Of a DNA stretch of 64,000 nucleotides, positions 10,237 through 20,465 are shown one piece after another. Positions within the stretch are counted from its first letter, which is position 1; each line of letters opens with the position of its first letter. Made by a program: the position numbers and the translations under genes. The notes under the pieces are model-generated. The model worked only from the letters and a program-made list of their open reading frames with translations, was not told where the DNA came from and searched no databases. Source of the DNA: Variovorax sp. PBL-E5 (GTDB lineage Bacteria; Pseudomonadota; Gammaproteobacteria; Burkholderiales; Burkholderiaceae_C); assembly GCF_901827185.1 (NCBI RefSeq), contig NZ_LR594671.1, forward strand, positions 4,428,001 to 4,492,000, written 5' to 3'.

Positions 10237-11114
10237 GCGCCCTTCCCACCACGGTGCCGAGCGCAGCCGCCTTCAAGGTCCCGGGCTTCTGGCGCCGCGC
10301 GCTGCACCACCGCAGCTTCACGATCGGCGCCGTGCTCACGCTGGCGCTGTTGCTGGCAGCCGGCATCTCGCTGGTCTGGACGCCCTGGTCGCCCTACGAG
10401 ATGGACATGGCCCACAAGCTGCTGCGGCCCAACGGCGCGCACTGGCTCGGCACCGACACCTATGGACGCGACGTCGCCTCGCTGCTCCTGGTCGGCGCAC
10501 GCGCGTCGATCCTGGTCGGCGTGATCGCGGTCGGCATCGGCCTCACGGTCGGCACGGCCCTCGGCCTGCTCGCCGCCGCGCGGCGCGGCTGGGTCGAGGA
10601 AGCCATCATGCGCTTCGCCGATTTCTCGATGGCCTTTCCGGCGATCCTGTCGGCCATCATGCTGACGGCGGTGTTCGGCGCCGGCATCGTCAACGCGATC
10701 ATCGCGATCGGCATCTACAACATCCCGACCTTCGCGCGCATCACGCGCGCATCGGCCAACGCGATCTGGTCGCGCGAGTACATCGCGGCCGCGCGTGCCT
10801 GCGGCAAGGGCCCGTTCGCGATCACGATGCAGCACGTGCTGCCCAACATCTCGGCGGTACTGATCGTGCAGATCACGATCCGCTTCGCGATCGCGATCCT
10901 GGCCGAGGCCGCGCTCTCCTACCTCGGCCTCGGCACGCAGCCGCCGCAGCCCTCCTGGGGCCGCATGCTCGCCGAGGCGCAGACCATGATGTTCCAGGCG
11001 CCGCTGCTCGCGGTGTTTCCCGGACTCGCCATTGCGCTCGCGGTGCTGGGCCTCAACCTCCTGGGCGATGGCTTGCGCGACCTGCTGGACCCGCGCCTCG
11101 CACGCGCCCGCTGA
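10233..11114 (+). CDS. ABC transporter permease, OppC/DppC type
   Basis: Second membrane subunit, 293 residues. Characteristic elements are HWLGTDTYGRDVASLLLVGAR (near residues 70-90), the SMAFPAILSAIML helix and the EAA loop AAARACGKGPFAITMQHVLPN. It ends in DGLRDLLDPRLAR, a standard OppC terminus. It starts with ATGA overlap on the upstream permease. The ligand cannot be told from the permeases; the amidase downstream suggests short peptides or amides. Confidence 0.93.
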   Translation: MSALPTTVPSAAAFKVPGFWRRALHHRSFTIGAVLTLALLLAAGISLVWTPWSPYEMDMAHKLLRPNGAHWLGTDTYGRDVASLLLVGARASILVGVIAVGIGLTVGTALGLLAAARRGWVEEAIMRFADFSMAFPAILSAIMLTAVFGAGIVNAIIAIGIYNIPTFARITRASANAIWSREYIAAARACGKGPFAITMQHVLPNISAVLIVQITIRFAIAILAEAALSYLGLGTQPPQPSWGRMLAEAQTMMFQAPLLAVFPGLAIALAVLGLNLLGDGLRDLLDPRLARAR

Positions 11115-11122
11115 ACCCCGAC

Positions 11123-12102
<980 letters not shown>

Positions 12103-12106
<4 letters not shown>

Positions 12107-12933
12107 CCGATCGCTTCGACCCTGATCCGACCTCCGTTCCCTTGCTCGAGGTCACCGACCTCGTGCGCCACTACACCCTGCCGCGCGAGCGCCTGTTCGG
12201 CCCACCGCCGACCGTCAAGGCGCTCAACGGCGTGAGCTTCAGCGTGCGCCCGGGCCAGAGCCTGGGCATCGTCGGCGAGTCGGGGTCGGGCAAGTCGACC
12301 ATCGCGCGGCTGGTGATGGCGCTCGATGTGCCGACCTCCGGCCGCATCCGCCTGCTCGGCCGCGACCTGAACGCCTTGCCGAAGGACGAACTGCGCCAGG
12401 CGCGGCGCGACGTGCAGATGGTGTTCCAGGACCCCTACGGCTCGCTCGACCCGCGCCAGCGCGTGGCGCGTGTGGTCGCCGAGCCGCTCGAGGCGCTGGC
12501 CGAGACCAGCCGCGCCGAACAGCGCGAGCGCGCGGCCGAATCGCTGGCCGCGGTGGGCCTGCGCAGCAGCGACCTCGACAAGTACCCGCACGAATTCTCC
12601 GGTGGCCAGCGCCAGCGCATCGCGATCGCGCGCGCGCTCATCACGCGGCCGAAGCTGATCGTGGCCGACGAGCCCGTGAGCGCGCTCGACGTCTCGGTGC
12701 AGGCCCAGGTGCTGAACCTGATGCAGGACCTGCAGCAGCAGTTCGGCATCAGCTACCTCTTGATCAGCCACGACCTCGCGGTGGTGAACCACCTGTGCGA
12801 CGAGGTCTGCGTGCTGCACCGCGGCCTGGTGGTCGAGCGCGGCGCGCCGCAGCGGCTCTTCGCGCATGCCGAGCATCCCTACACGCAGGCCCTGCTCGCG
12901 GCGGTGCCCCGCGCCGAGCCCCTGTCGGCGTGA
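12103..12933 (+). CDS. ABC transporter ATP-binding protein, OppF/DppF type
   Basis: Second ATPase, 276 residues, with Walker A GESGSGKS, Q-loop FQDPYGSLDP, signature FSGGQRQR, Walker B IVADEPVSALD and H-loop ISHDLAV. The N-terminal LVRHYTLPRERLFG and PPPTVKALNGVSF region is characteristic of OppF. At 276 residues it is shorter than many OppF proteins and lacks a long C-terminal cysteine region. Coupled to the OppD-type gene by ATGA overlap; the binding protein follows after 104 bases. Confidence 0.93.
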
Positions 12934-13037
12934 ACGCGGCGGACCGGTCCTCAGCAAATGCCCGGGGACGCATCCGACCCCGCATGATGTAACGTCCTGT
13001 TCCTACTCAAACACAGCCTTTCCCTGGAGCCCTGACC

Positions 13038-14531
13038 ATGTTGAAACGCCGCACCCTTCTGACCACCGCCGCACTGGCCACCGTGCCGCTCGCACTGCCG
13101 CACGCCGCGCTCGCGCAGGGCCGCAAGGACTCGATCGTGATCGGGATGGCGCTCGAACCGCCGGGCCTGGACCCGACCGCAGGCGCGGCGTCCGCCATCG
13201 CCGAGATCGTGCAGTACAACATCCTCGAGACGCTGACCAAGATCAACGCGGACGGCAAGGTCACGCCGCTGCTGGCCGAGAGCTGGGAGGTCTCGCCCGA
13301 CCTGCGCACCTACACCTTCAAGCTGCGACGCGGCGTCAAGTTCCAGAACGGCGAGCCCTTCAATGCGCAGACCGTGAAGTTCTCCTTCGACCGCGCCGGC
13401 GGCGACAAGAGCACCAACAAGGACAAGCGCACCTTCGCCAACATGAGCACCCAGGTGGTCGATGACAACACGGTGGTGGTCATCAACAAGGAGATCGATC
13501 CCGACCTGCTGTTCCTGCTGGGCCAGGCCACCGCGGTCATCGTCGAGCCGAAGAGCGCCGACGGCAATGCCACCAAGCCGATCGGCACCGGGCCCTACAA
13601 GCTCGACAGCTGGGCCAAGGGCTCCTCGCTGGTGCTCAGCCGGTGGGAGGGCTTTCGCAGCCCGGGCACGGCGAAGATCAACAAGGTCACCTTCCGCTTC
13701 ATCTCCGACCCGGCCGCCCAGGCTGCCGCCGTGCTGGCCGGCGACGTCGATGCCTTCCCGCGCATCGCGACGCGCGTCGTGCCGCAGTTCAGGAACAACC
13801 CGCAGTTCCAGGTCATCCTCAGCGGCTCGCTGGCCAAGACCATCCTGGCCATCAACAACAAGCACAAGCCGCTGGACGACGTGCGCGTGCGGCGCGCCAT
13901 CCTCGCGGCGATCGACCGCAAGGCGGTGATCGAAGGCGCGGTCGACGGCTTCGGCGTGCCGATCGGCAGCCACTACGTGCCCGGCGCGACCGGCTATGTG
14001 GACACCACCGGCATCAATCCGTTCAACATCGAGAAGGCCAAGCAACTGTTGGCCGAAGCCGGCGTGAAGACGCCGCTCGAGCTCACCATGACGCTGCCGC
14101 CGCCGCCCTACGCGCGCCAGGGCGGCGAGGTGATCGCGGCGGAGCTCGCCAAGATCGGCATCAACGTCAAGGTGCAGAACGTCGAGTGGGCGCAGTGGCT
14201 GAGCAACACCTACGGCGGCCCGCACAACTACGACCTCACGATCGTCTCGCACGTCGAGCCCTTCGACCTCGGCAACTACGCCAAGGCCGACTACTACTGG
14301 GGCTACCAGTCGAAGGCCTTCGACACGGTGTACGACAAGATCAAGACCACCGGCAACGCAGCCGAGCGGGCCAAGCTGCTCGGCGATGCGCAGAAGATCC
14401 TCGCGACCGATGCCGCCAACGGCTTCCTGTTCCAGCCCCAGTGGCCCACCGTCGCCAAGAAGAACGTCAAGGGCCTCTGGAAGGACATGCCGATCTTCGT
14501 CAACGACCTGGCGGCGTTGTCGTGGGCATGA
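13038..14531 (+). CDS. extracellular solute-binding protein, family 5
   Basis: Periplasmic binding protein for the upstream transporter, 497 residues. The N-terminus MLKRRTLLTTAALATV has a signal peptide ending at ALAQG, with a paired arginine that may allow Tat export. Family 5 landmarks: PPGLDPTAGAASA, ETLTKINADGKVTPLLAESW, and LRRGVKFQNGEPFNA. The family binds di- and oligopeptides, nickel or other small ligands; the particular ligand is not readable. Its separate position after a 104-base gap may allow its own promoter and higher expression. Confidence 0.92.
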   Translation: MLKRRTLLTTAALATVPLALPHAALAQGRKDSIVIGMALEPPGLDPTAGAASAIAEIVQYNILETLTKINADGKVTPLLAESWEVSPDLRTYTFKLRRGVKFQNGEPFNAQTVKFSFDRAGGDKSTNKDKRTFANMSTQVVDDNTVVVINKEIDPDLLFLLGQATAVIVEPKSADGNATKPIGTGPYKLDSWAKGSSLVLSRWEGFRSPGTAKINKVTFRFISDPAAQAAAVLAGDVDAFPRIATRVVPQFRNNPQFQVILSGSLAKTILAINNKHKPLDDVRVRRAILAAIDRKAVIEGAVDGFGVPIGSHYVPGATGYVDTTGINPFNIEKAKQLLAEAGVKTPLELTMTLPPPPYARQGGEVIAAELAKIGINVKVQNVEWAQWLSNTYGGPHNYDLTIVSHVEPFDLGNYAKADYYWGYQSKAFDTVYDKIKTTGNAAERAKLLGDAQKILATDAANGFLFQPQWPTVAKKNVKGLWKDMPIFVNDLAALSWA

Positions 14532-14540
14532 GCGCCGCGC

Positions 14541-14580
14541 CGGGCCGCCCCAAGCAAGCTCGCTCCCGCCTGGCGGGAAG
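14541..14580. repeat. short intercistronic GC-rich repeat with hairpin
   Basis: The SBP-amidase gap carries GCCCCAAGCAAGCTCGCT followed by a hairpin TCCCGC-CTG-GCGGGA (14564-14578). It resembles the CCCC..GGCTTGCTC part of the element at 7680-7775 on the complement. It may attenuate amidase transcription. The relation is by eye only. Confidence 0.3.
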
Positions 14581-14604
14581 GCGCGGAGCGCCAAGGGTGC
14601 GCCA

Positions 14605-16011
14605 ATGACCGGCGCTCTGTACGACCTGTCGGCGCAGGAACTCGTCGCCGCCTACCGCGAAGGCAAGCTCTCTCCGGTCGAGGTCACGCGCTCGGTGCTC
14701 GACCACGTCGAGCGCTGGGAGCCGCATCTGCGCGCCACCTGGCTGCTGCGGCCGGACGCCGCGCTCGAACAGGCGCGCGCCTCCGAAGCGCGCTGGCGCC
14801 GCGGCGAGCCGGCCGGCCCGCTCGACGGTGTGCCGACCACCATCAAGGAGAACATCGCGACCCGCGGCGATCCGATGCCCTCCGGCACGGCTGCCGTCGA
14901 TCTGCGGCCCGCGGCCGCCGATGCACCGCCGGCCGCGCGGCTGAAGGAAGCCGGCGCGGTGATCGTGAGCAAGACCACCATGCCCGACTACGGCATGCTG
15001 TCGTCGGGCCTGTCGAGCTTCCACACGCTGGCGCGCAATCCCTGGGACCTGGCGAAGACGCCGGGCGGATCGAGCGCCGGTGCCGGCGCCGCGGCTGCGG
15101 CCGGCTATGGCCCGCTGCACATCGGCACCGACATCGGCGGATCGCTGCGGCTGCCGGCCGGCTGGTGCGGGATCTTCACGCTCAAGCCCAGCCTCGGCCG
15201 CATCCCGATCGACCCGCCCTACATGGGCCGCGCCGCCGGGCCGATGACGCGCACCGTGGGCGATGCCGCATTGATGATGCAGGTGCTGGCGCAGCCCGAC
15301 GCGCGCGACAGCATGAGCCTGCCCGCGCAGGACATCGCGTGGTCGTCCTTCGATGTCGCGGCCGACCACCTGCGCGGCCTTCGCATCGGCCTCTTGCTCG
15401 ACGCCGGCTGCGGCCTCGCGGTCGAGCCCGAGATCCGCGCGGCCGTCGAGCAGGCGGCGCGCCTCTTCGAGCGCGCCGGCGCCATCGTCGAGCCGATGCA
15501 GCCTTTCATGTCGCAGGCGATGCTCGACGGCATGGACCACCTGTGGCGCATGCGCTCGCGGGTCGACATGAATGCGCTCAGGCCCGAGCAACGCGCCAAG
15601 GTGCTGCCCTACATCCGCGAATGGGCCGACAGCGCGGAGCGCTTCAGCGGCGAGCACGTGTTCCGCGCCTTCAGCCAGTTCCACACGACGCGCGTCGCGA
15701 CGGTGGCCGCCTGCGCGGCATACGACTACGTGATCTCGCCGACCGCGCCCAATCCGCCCGCCGCAGCCGAAGCGCCCTCGCCCACCAACGACCCGCTGCG
15801 GCCGCTCGAACACATCGGCTTCACCGTGCCGTACAACATGTCCGAGCAGCCGGCGTCGTCGATCAATTGCGGCTACACCGCCAGCGGCCTGCCGATCGGG
15901 CTGCAGATCGCGGGGCAGCGCTTCGACGATCTCGGCGTGCTCAAGGTCTCGCGCGCCTTCGAGCTGATCCGCGAAACGCAGCGGCCCTGGCCGCAGCCGC
16001 CGCGCAGCTGA
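14605..16011 (+). CDS. amidase (amidase signature family)
   Basis: Hydrolase of 468 residues with the Ser-cisSer-Lys triad: Lys81 in GVPTTIKENIA, the cis-serine in PGGSSAGAGAAAAAG (Ser156/157) and nucleophile Ser180 in TDIGGSLRLPA. Members act on aryl or aliphatic amides, peptide amides or carbamates; substrate cannot be set from sequence. There is no signal peptide, so it is cytoplasmic. It lies 73 bases after the binding protein, suggesting that the imported compound is an amide cleaved by this enzyme. Confidence 0.92.
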   Translation: MTGALYDLSAQELVAAYREGKLSPVEVTRSVLDHVERWEPHLRATWLLRPDAALEQARASEARWRRGEPAGPLDGVPTTIKENIATRGDPMPSGTAAVDLRPAAADAPPAARLKEAGAVIVSKTTMPDYGMLSSGLSSFHTLARNPWDLAKTPGGSSAGAGAAAAAGYGPLHIGTDIGGSLRLPAGWCGIFTLKPSLGRIPIDPPYMGRAAGPMTRTVGDAALMMQVLAQPDARDSMSLPAQDIAWSSFDVAADHLRGLRIGLLLDAGCGLAVEPEIRAAVEQAARLFERAGAIVEPMQPFMSQAMLDGMDHLWRMRSRVDMNALRPEQRAKVLPYIREWADSAERFSGEHVFRAFSQFHTTRVATVAACAAYDYVISPTAPNPPAAAEAPSPTNDPLRPLEHIGFTVPYNMSEQPASSINCGYTASGLPIGLQIAGQRFDDLGVLKVSRAFELIRETQRPWPQPPRS

Positions 16012-16047
16012 GTCCGGCCCGGGCCGCCCGCCGCGCGGCCCGGTGCC

Positions 16048-16608
16048 TCAGGCTTGCGGCCTCGCGGTCATCGCATCGAGGGCCCGCAGGAACTGCTGCA
16101 TCTTGTCCTCGAAGACGGCACAGGCCGCGACCCGCACGAGCCCAGGATGATCAGTCCACAGCGCCAGGATGCGCGCCGCGATGCGCGAGGACTCCTCGGC
16201 CGTCTCCGACCTCACCGCGTCGCCGACGAAGTGCGCGGGCGCGCCTTCCATGAAGATGACGCCGTCGTAGCGCTGCAGTTCGAGCGCCTGCGAACTGCCC
16301 ACCGTGCGCCAGAAGTCCTGCGCGCCTTCGGGCCAGTAGGCGGCTGCATCGAGCGTGCCACGATCGGTGAGCACGATGTCGCAACGCCGCGCAGCGGACT
16401 CGCGCCGCAATTGCTCGGCATGGATGCGCAGCTGCAAGGCCCGGCGTTCGGCGGCCGGCATGCCGTCCTGGCAGACCGGCTGCTCGCGCAGCAGATCCGC
16501 GGCCACTTCGGTCACGACATCGATCCGTGCAGGATCGCGCAGCCGCGCTCGCTGGACCGCCGTCGTCTTGCCGCTGCACGAGCCGCCGGTGACCGCGATC
16601 CGCATCAT
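16048..16608 (-). CDS. small P-loop ATPase/kinase-like protein (AAA_28 / NadR-kinase-like)
   Basis: A 186-residue protein starting MMRIAVTGGSCSGKTTAVQR, with a Walker A at 8-16. A Walker B-like DIVLTDRGTLDAAAYWP and helical lid-like region follow. It resembles the stand-alone P-loop ATPases related to the NadR ribosylnicotinamide kinase domain, which phosphorylate small molecules. It is the last gene of a four-gene operon; its start codon overlaps the stop of the aminotransferase gene (ATGA). It may phosphorylate the pathway product. The substrate is unknown and an NAD link is not shown. Confidence 0.75.
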   Translation of the reverse strand: MMRIAVTGGSCSGKTTAVQRARLRDPARIDVVTEVAADLLREQPVCQDGMPAAERRALQLRIHAEQLRRESAARRCDIVLTDRGTLDAAAYWPEGAQDFWRTVGSSQALELQRYDGVIFMEGAPAHFVGDAVRSETAEESSRIAARILALWTDHPGLVRVAACAVFEDKMQQFLRALDAMTARPQA

Positions 16609-17825
16609 GCGCTGACGCGTCGCAACGCATCGGCCAGCTCGCCGGCCGCGAGCGCGTCGCGACAGGCAGCGAGCCATGCGTCCACGTCCGCCGCGGTGTG
16701 GGACAGCGACAGGTAGTTCATGTGATTCGGCAGCCAGACCATCCGGCGCTCGAGCAGCGCATGGCTGAAGCGCCTGGACAGTTCCGCTGCCGCGAGCCGG
16801 TCGCCGGAGATGAAATCGACGTGCGGCATTGCCGGCCATCGGTACGGCATCGCCTTCACGGCAAACGACACGCCCACCGCTGCAGCCACGCGATTGAAGC
16901 CTTCGATCATCCGCGTGCCGAGGCCGGCCAGGCGACCTGCGAAGTCCGGCGCCGAACGCAGCACGTCGAGGGTCGCGAGCGCCGCGGCGATCGAGCAGGC
17001 TTCACCGTTGTAGGTGCCCTTGATCCGGCACTCGGCGGTATGCCGCAGCACCGGCTCGGCCGCCAGCACGGCCGACAGCGGAAAGCCGTTGCCCAGCGCC
17101 TTGCCCACCACCGTGAGGTCCGCGGCCACGCCCAGCAGCGCCTGCGCGCCGCCGAGTCCCAGGCGCAGCGAGGTCTTGGTCTCGTCGAAGATCAGGAGCG
17201 CGCCCAGCCGGCGTGCCGCCTGCAGACAGGCCATGGCCGACGCCTGCAGCGGCTCGCGCAGCTGCACCGGATCGATCACGATCGCGGCCACGCCGCGTCG
17301 ATCCTGCCGCGCCATGTCGAACAAGGCATCGAGGTCACACCCATCCCAGGGCCAGACGTCCTGCGCGACCGCCGCGGGCACACCCGGCACGCGTTCGAAC
17401 GGCTGCGCGCCGGCATCATGGTCGTGGTCGTGCCATTTGCGATGCGGCGCGATCGAGGCATCGTGCCAGCCGGTGAAGCCCGAGCGCACGATGCGATCGC
17501 GGCCGGTGAAGGCGCGCGCGAGCCGGATGGCGGCACTGACGGCCTCGGACCCCGTCTTGAAGAACAGGCAGCCATCGGCGTGCGGAAAGAACGAAACCAG
17601 CGCCTCCTGCAAGCTGTCGACACAAGGCGGCGCGTAAGGAAAGAGCACGCCGCGCGCCATCTGCTCGGCGACGGCTGCGTTGACCCGCGCATCCGCATGG
17701 CCGAGCAGGATCGGGCCGTAGCTGCAGGTGAAATCCAGGTAGCCGTTGCCCGATTCGTCGAACAGCGTCGCGCCCGCGCCGCGCACGAAGCGGATGCCTT
17801 CCAGCTTCTTGACGTTGTCCGGCAT
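16605..17825 (-). CDS. class III PLP-dependent aminotransferase (glutamate-1-semialdehyde mutase-like)
   Basis: A fold-type I PLP enzyme of 406 residues. The PLP-anchoring lysine is Lys242 in VVGKALGNGFPLSAV and the pyridine-nitrogen aspartate is Asp214 in IFDETKT. FFKTGSEAVSAAIRLARA (88-105) and SGFTGWHD (115-122) are characteristic of the glutamate-1-semialdehyde aminomutase branch. A true HemL is unlikely: the protein is in a non-heme operon and the GNG replaces the usual GGG. It probably installs or moves an amino group in a small-molecule pathway. It is coupled to both neighbours by overlaps. Confidence 0.88.
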   Translation of the reverse strand: MPDNVKKLEGIRFVRGAGATLFDESGNGYLDFTCSYGPILLGHADARVNAAVAEQMARGVLFPYAPPCVDSLQEALVSFFPHADGCLFFKTGSEAVSAAIRLARAFTGRDRIVRSGFTGWHDASIAPHRKWHDHDHDAGAQPFERVPGVPAAVAQDVWPWDGCDLDALFDMARQDRRGVAAIVIDPVQLREPLQASAMACLQAARRLGALLIFDETKTSLRLGLGGAQALLGVAADLTVVGKALGNGFPLSAVLAAEPVLRHTAECRIKGTYNGEACSIAAALATLDVLRSAPDFAGRLAGLGTRMIEGFNRVAAAVGVSFAVKAMPYRWPAMPHVDFISGDRLAAAELSRRFSHALLERRMVWLPNHMNYLSLSHTAADVDAWLAACRDALAAGELADALRRVSA

Positions 17826-18853
17826 CAGCCTGCACTGGCAGTGACGCCGGCCCGCTCGACGATGGCATCCAGCACGGTGTAGACCGGCACGGCCTCGCGC
17901 AGCGTCGGCGACGATGCGGGCCCGCCGGCCACGGCGGAGAGAAAGCACTGCAACTCGTGCACATAGCCTGCCAGGTCGAGCGCGTCGTCGAGCGCGCCCG
18001 GCTGCCATGCGGCCGCGGTATCGCGCGCCTCGCCGGGCGACACGATGCGCAGTGCGCTGAAATTCTCCGTGCGGATGGCATCGCCGCCGTCGCCGAAGAC
18101 CGAGAGATCCAGGCCGAAGCGGGGCGCGCCGTTCGTCATCTGGAGCCGGGTGCGCAGGCCGGCGGCGTGCTGCGCGTCCATCGTGATGAGCACGCCGCCG
18201 GAATCCGGATCGTGCTCGATGCGGGACTCGACATCGTGCATCGGCCCGAACAGGAAGCTCACGAGATCGATCAGGTGCGCGCCGTGCGTGAGCAGGAAGG
18301 ACTTCGCGACCGATCCGGAATTCCAGCGATCCTCGCGCGGCCAGCGGGCGACATAGTTGCCGACGCACAGCGCGGGCGAGCGCAGCGGGTGGCGCGCGAG
18401 ATGCTCCCGCAGCCGCCGGAAGATCGGCGCATGCCTGAAGTTGTGCCCGACCTGGGTGTGAAGGCCGAGGCGCTCCGCGAGCGCGGCATTCTCGGCGAGC
18501 ACGCGATGGCTGGATGCAGGCGGTTTCTCGACGAAGACATGCACGCCCGCTTCGAGCAGGCGCCGGGTCAGGTCCTGATGCGCCGACGGGGTGGCGCAAA
18601 GGAACGCGCCATCGAGCTCGCAGCGCAGCAGCGCATCGACATCGGCCAGCGCCAGCGCGACGCGGTGCCTGCGCGCGAGCGCGGACGCCGCCGCGATGTC
18701 CGCATCGCACAGCGCGACCAGTTCGAAAGCCGGCGCATGCACTCTTTGCAATGCGGGCAGCAGGGTGTTCGTCGCATGCTCGCCGCAGCCGATGAGCGCC
18801 ACCCGCAGCGGCCGCCCGCTGCGAGGATCGAGAGGCCGCGGCTCAACGGACAT
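17825..18853 (-). CDS. Gfo/Idh/MocA family NAD(P)-dependent oxidoreductase
   Basis: A 342-residue dehydrogenase. The Rossmann motif GCGEHA (22-27) is followed by acidic residues after beta-2 (CDAD, 49-52), the conserved EKPPASS (109-115) and the HNFRH motif (137-141) expected near the substrate. The family oxidises or reduces sugars, inositols, UDP-sugars or similar polyols. Its last base is the first base of the aminotransferase start, which suggests an oxidation/transamination sequence in the same route (keto group, then amine). The substrate is not known. Confidence 0.9.
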   Translation of the reverse strand: MSVEPRPLDPRSGRPLRVALIGCGEHATNTLLPALQRVHAPAFELVALCDADIAAASALARRHRVALALADVDALLRCELDGAFLCATPSAHQDLTRRLLEAGVHVFVEKPPASSHRVLAENAALAERLGLHTQVGHNFRHAPIFRRLREHLARHPLRSPALCVGNYVARWPREDRWNSGSVAKSFLLTHGAHLIDLVSFLFGPMHDVESRIEHDPDSGGVLITMDAQHAAGLRTRLQMTNGAPRFGLDLSVFGDGGDAIRTENFSALRIVSPGEARDTAAAWQPGALDDALDLAGYVHELQCFLSAVAGGPASSPTLREAVPVYTVLDAIVERAGVTASAG

Positions 18854-20411
18854 CCGTGCGCTCGAAGTAGGGCACGTTGCCGTAACGCGCCCGGTAGGCC
18901 GAGAACGCGCGCACGGTCGAAGCGCTCAGACTGCCTTCGGCCGCCTCCTCGATCTGCTGCAGCGTGAAGAAGTCCAGCGACCGGGTCAGCCCCGGCCGCA
19001 TGATGCGCGGCGCGCCCGACACCAGGCGGCCGAGGTAGGAGACCACGTACCACGATTGCCGGTCGTGGCCCCGTTCGAGAAAGGTGATCGGCCGCACCTC
19101 GAGCAGCTTGTCGATCTCGACCGAGACCTCCGGACCGAGCTTGTCGGCGATCTCTTCCCTCAGCGCCGCGAGCAGGTCCGTGCGCAGCCCGAGCTCGCCG
19201 CCGATGCCTTCGTGGCGGTCGACCTCGTCGCGTGCCAGCTCGCCCCGGCGCTGCAGCAGCACACGGCCCTGCGCATCGAAGAGATGCGCCTCGACGGCAA
19301 TGCGATGGCCGTCGAGCGAATAGTTCTCCGCGGCCAGATGCCGCTTGAGTTCGGCCAGCGTGCCGATCAAGGCCGACGCATCGCCGCCCGCAGGGGCCGC
19401 CGGCCGAAAGGCGACGGCGTACTCGGTCGAACGTTCGAGCGCATTCTTTTGCCACACCGGATAGGGCTCCCACGGATCCTTGGCGCTGCGCCGGAAGCGC
19501 GGCACCAGCGTCGCGCGCTGCGGCGTGACCCGGATCAGGTTGTACGACCAGGGCGTGGCCAGCGGCAGTTCGCGCGCGCTGGCGGCGAGGCTGCCGGCGC
19601 CCATCACGTGCAGCACCCGTCCATCGTCGGCCAGTTCGTAGAGCAGCCGCTGGGTCCGCACCTCGTGCGTGTGGCCGTGCAGCGCGAGCCCGAAACCGAT
19701 CTGCGCCAGGCGCCGGGCAAAGGCGGCATCGCGGATGCGGTCGTCGCCATGGCTGTCGAGCGGATGGTGCCAGACGGCGATCTTGTTGAGCTCGCGGTAG
19801 CGCGGCGTGCGCACCAGTTGCTTGATGGCGCGGTCGAAGCCGTTCGCATGGATGCCGGCATCCTTGTCCTGCACGTGGTTCAGGTTCCAGGCCGAGTTCA
19901 GGGTCAGCACCAGCAGGCCGGCATCCTCGAGCACGTGGATGTGGAACTGGTCTTCGTACGCGAGCGGAAAGGCCACGCCCGAGACGGCCAGCTGGAATGC
20001 CGCATAGGCGGTGAAACGTTCGCGGTAGGCCACCTCGTCCGCGCGATAGCGGAAGGCGGCATTCTGCGGATCGGGAAAGAACAGGCCCGCGGCGCTGCGC
20101 CGGCTGGCCCGCTGCCGCGTCAATGCGGCCTTCGACGCCGCCCAGGACACATCGTGGTTGCCCGGCGCCACGACCATGCCGTCGTCGGGCACCTCGAACG
20201 CGGCGCGCAGTTCGCTCAGCAGGTCCAGCGCGAGCGCATATTGCGCGTCGGTCGCATGGTTGGTGACGTCGCCGCTGACGATGATGGCCCGCAGGCGCTC
20301 GCAGGCCAGGTCGTGCCTGAGGTCGACTTCCAGGGTGCCGAGCAGTCCGTCGACCTGCTCTCGCGACTCGACGTGCAGGTCGGATATGTGCAGGACATCA
20401 TGGGACACCAT
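18843..20411 (-). CDS. metallophosphoesterase with C-terminal Nudix-like domain
   Basis: A 522-residue, apparently two-domain protein. Residues 5-250 form a calcineurin-like phosphoesterase with its five metal motifs: DLH (11-13), GDVTNH (47-52), GNHD (84-87), HHP and GHTHE. From about 360, HRIAVEAHLFDAQGRVLLQRRGE looks like the core of a Nudix fold, with a Nudix-box-like segment GGELGLRTDLLAALREEIAD ending near 423. The box has extra spacing (REEIADKLG), so hydrolase activity is unsure. No signal peptide. First gene of the four-gene operon, overlapping the oxidoreductase by 11 bases. Candidate substrates are nucleotide-linked or phosphorylated metabolites; this is inference. Confidence 0.82.
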   Translation of the reverse strand: MVSHDVLHISDLHVESREQVDGLLGTLEVDLRHDLACERLRAIIVSGDVTNHATDAQYALALDLLSELRAAFEVPDDGMVVAPGNHDVSWAASKAALTRQRASRRSAAGLFFPDPQNAAFRYRADEVAYRERFTAYAAFQLAVSGVAFPLAYEDQFHIHVLEDAGLLVLTLNSAWNLNHVQDKDAGIHANGFDRAIKQLVRTPRYRELNKIAVWHHPLDSHGDDRIRDAAFARRLAQIGFGLALHGHTHEVRTQRLLYELADDGRVLHVMGAGSLAASARELPLATPWSYNLIRVTPQRATLVPRFRRSAKDPWEPYPVWQKNALERSTEYAVAFRPAAPAGGDASALIGTLAELKRHLAAENYSLDGHRIAVEAHLFDAQGRVLLQRRGELARDEVDRHEGIGGELGLRTDLLAALREEIADKLGPEVSVEIDKLLEVRPITFLERGHDRQSWYVVSYLGRLVSGAPRIMRPGLTRSLDFFTLQQIEEAAEGSLSASTVRAFSAYRARYGNVPYFERTDVR

Positions 20412-20465
20412 GGCGCCGAAGTGTCTCCCGCTGCGACCTCGAAAGCAAGCGGGCCGGCCCGGGAT

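Noticed and set aside
16048..16608. Assigning the small P-loop protein as NadR or a ribosylnicotinamide kinase.
   Set aside because: Only the P-loop and general size match; there is no adenylyltransferase domain and no NAD gene in the operon.
16605..17825. Calling the aminotransferase HemL (glutamate-1-semialdehyde aminomutase).
   Set aside because: Context is not tetrapyrrole synthesis, the lysine motif is GKALGNG where I expect a GGG form, and the operon neighbours suggest another pathway.
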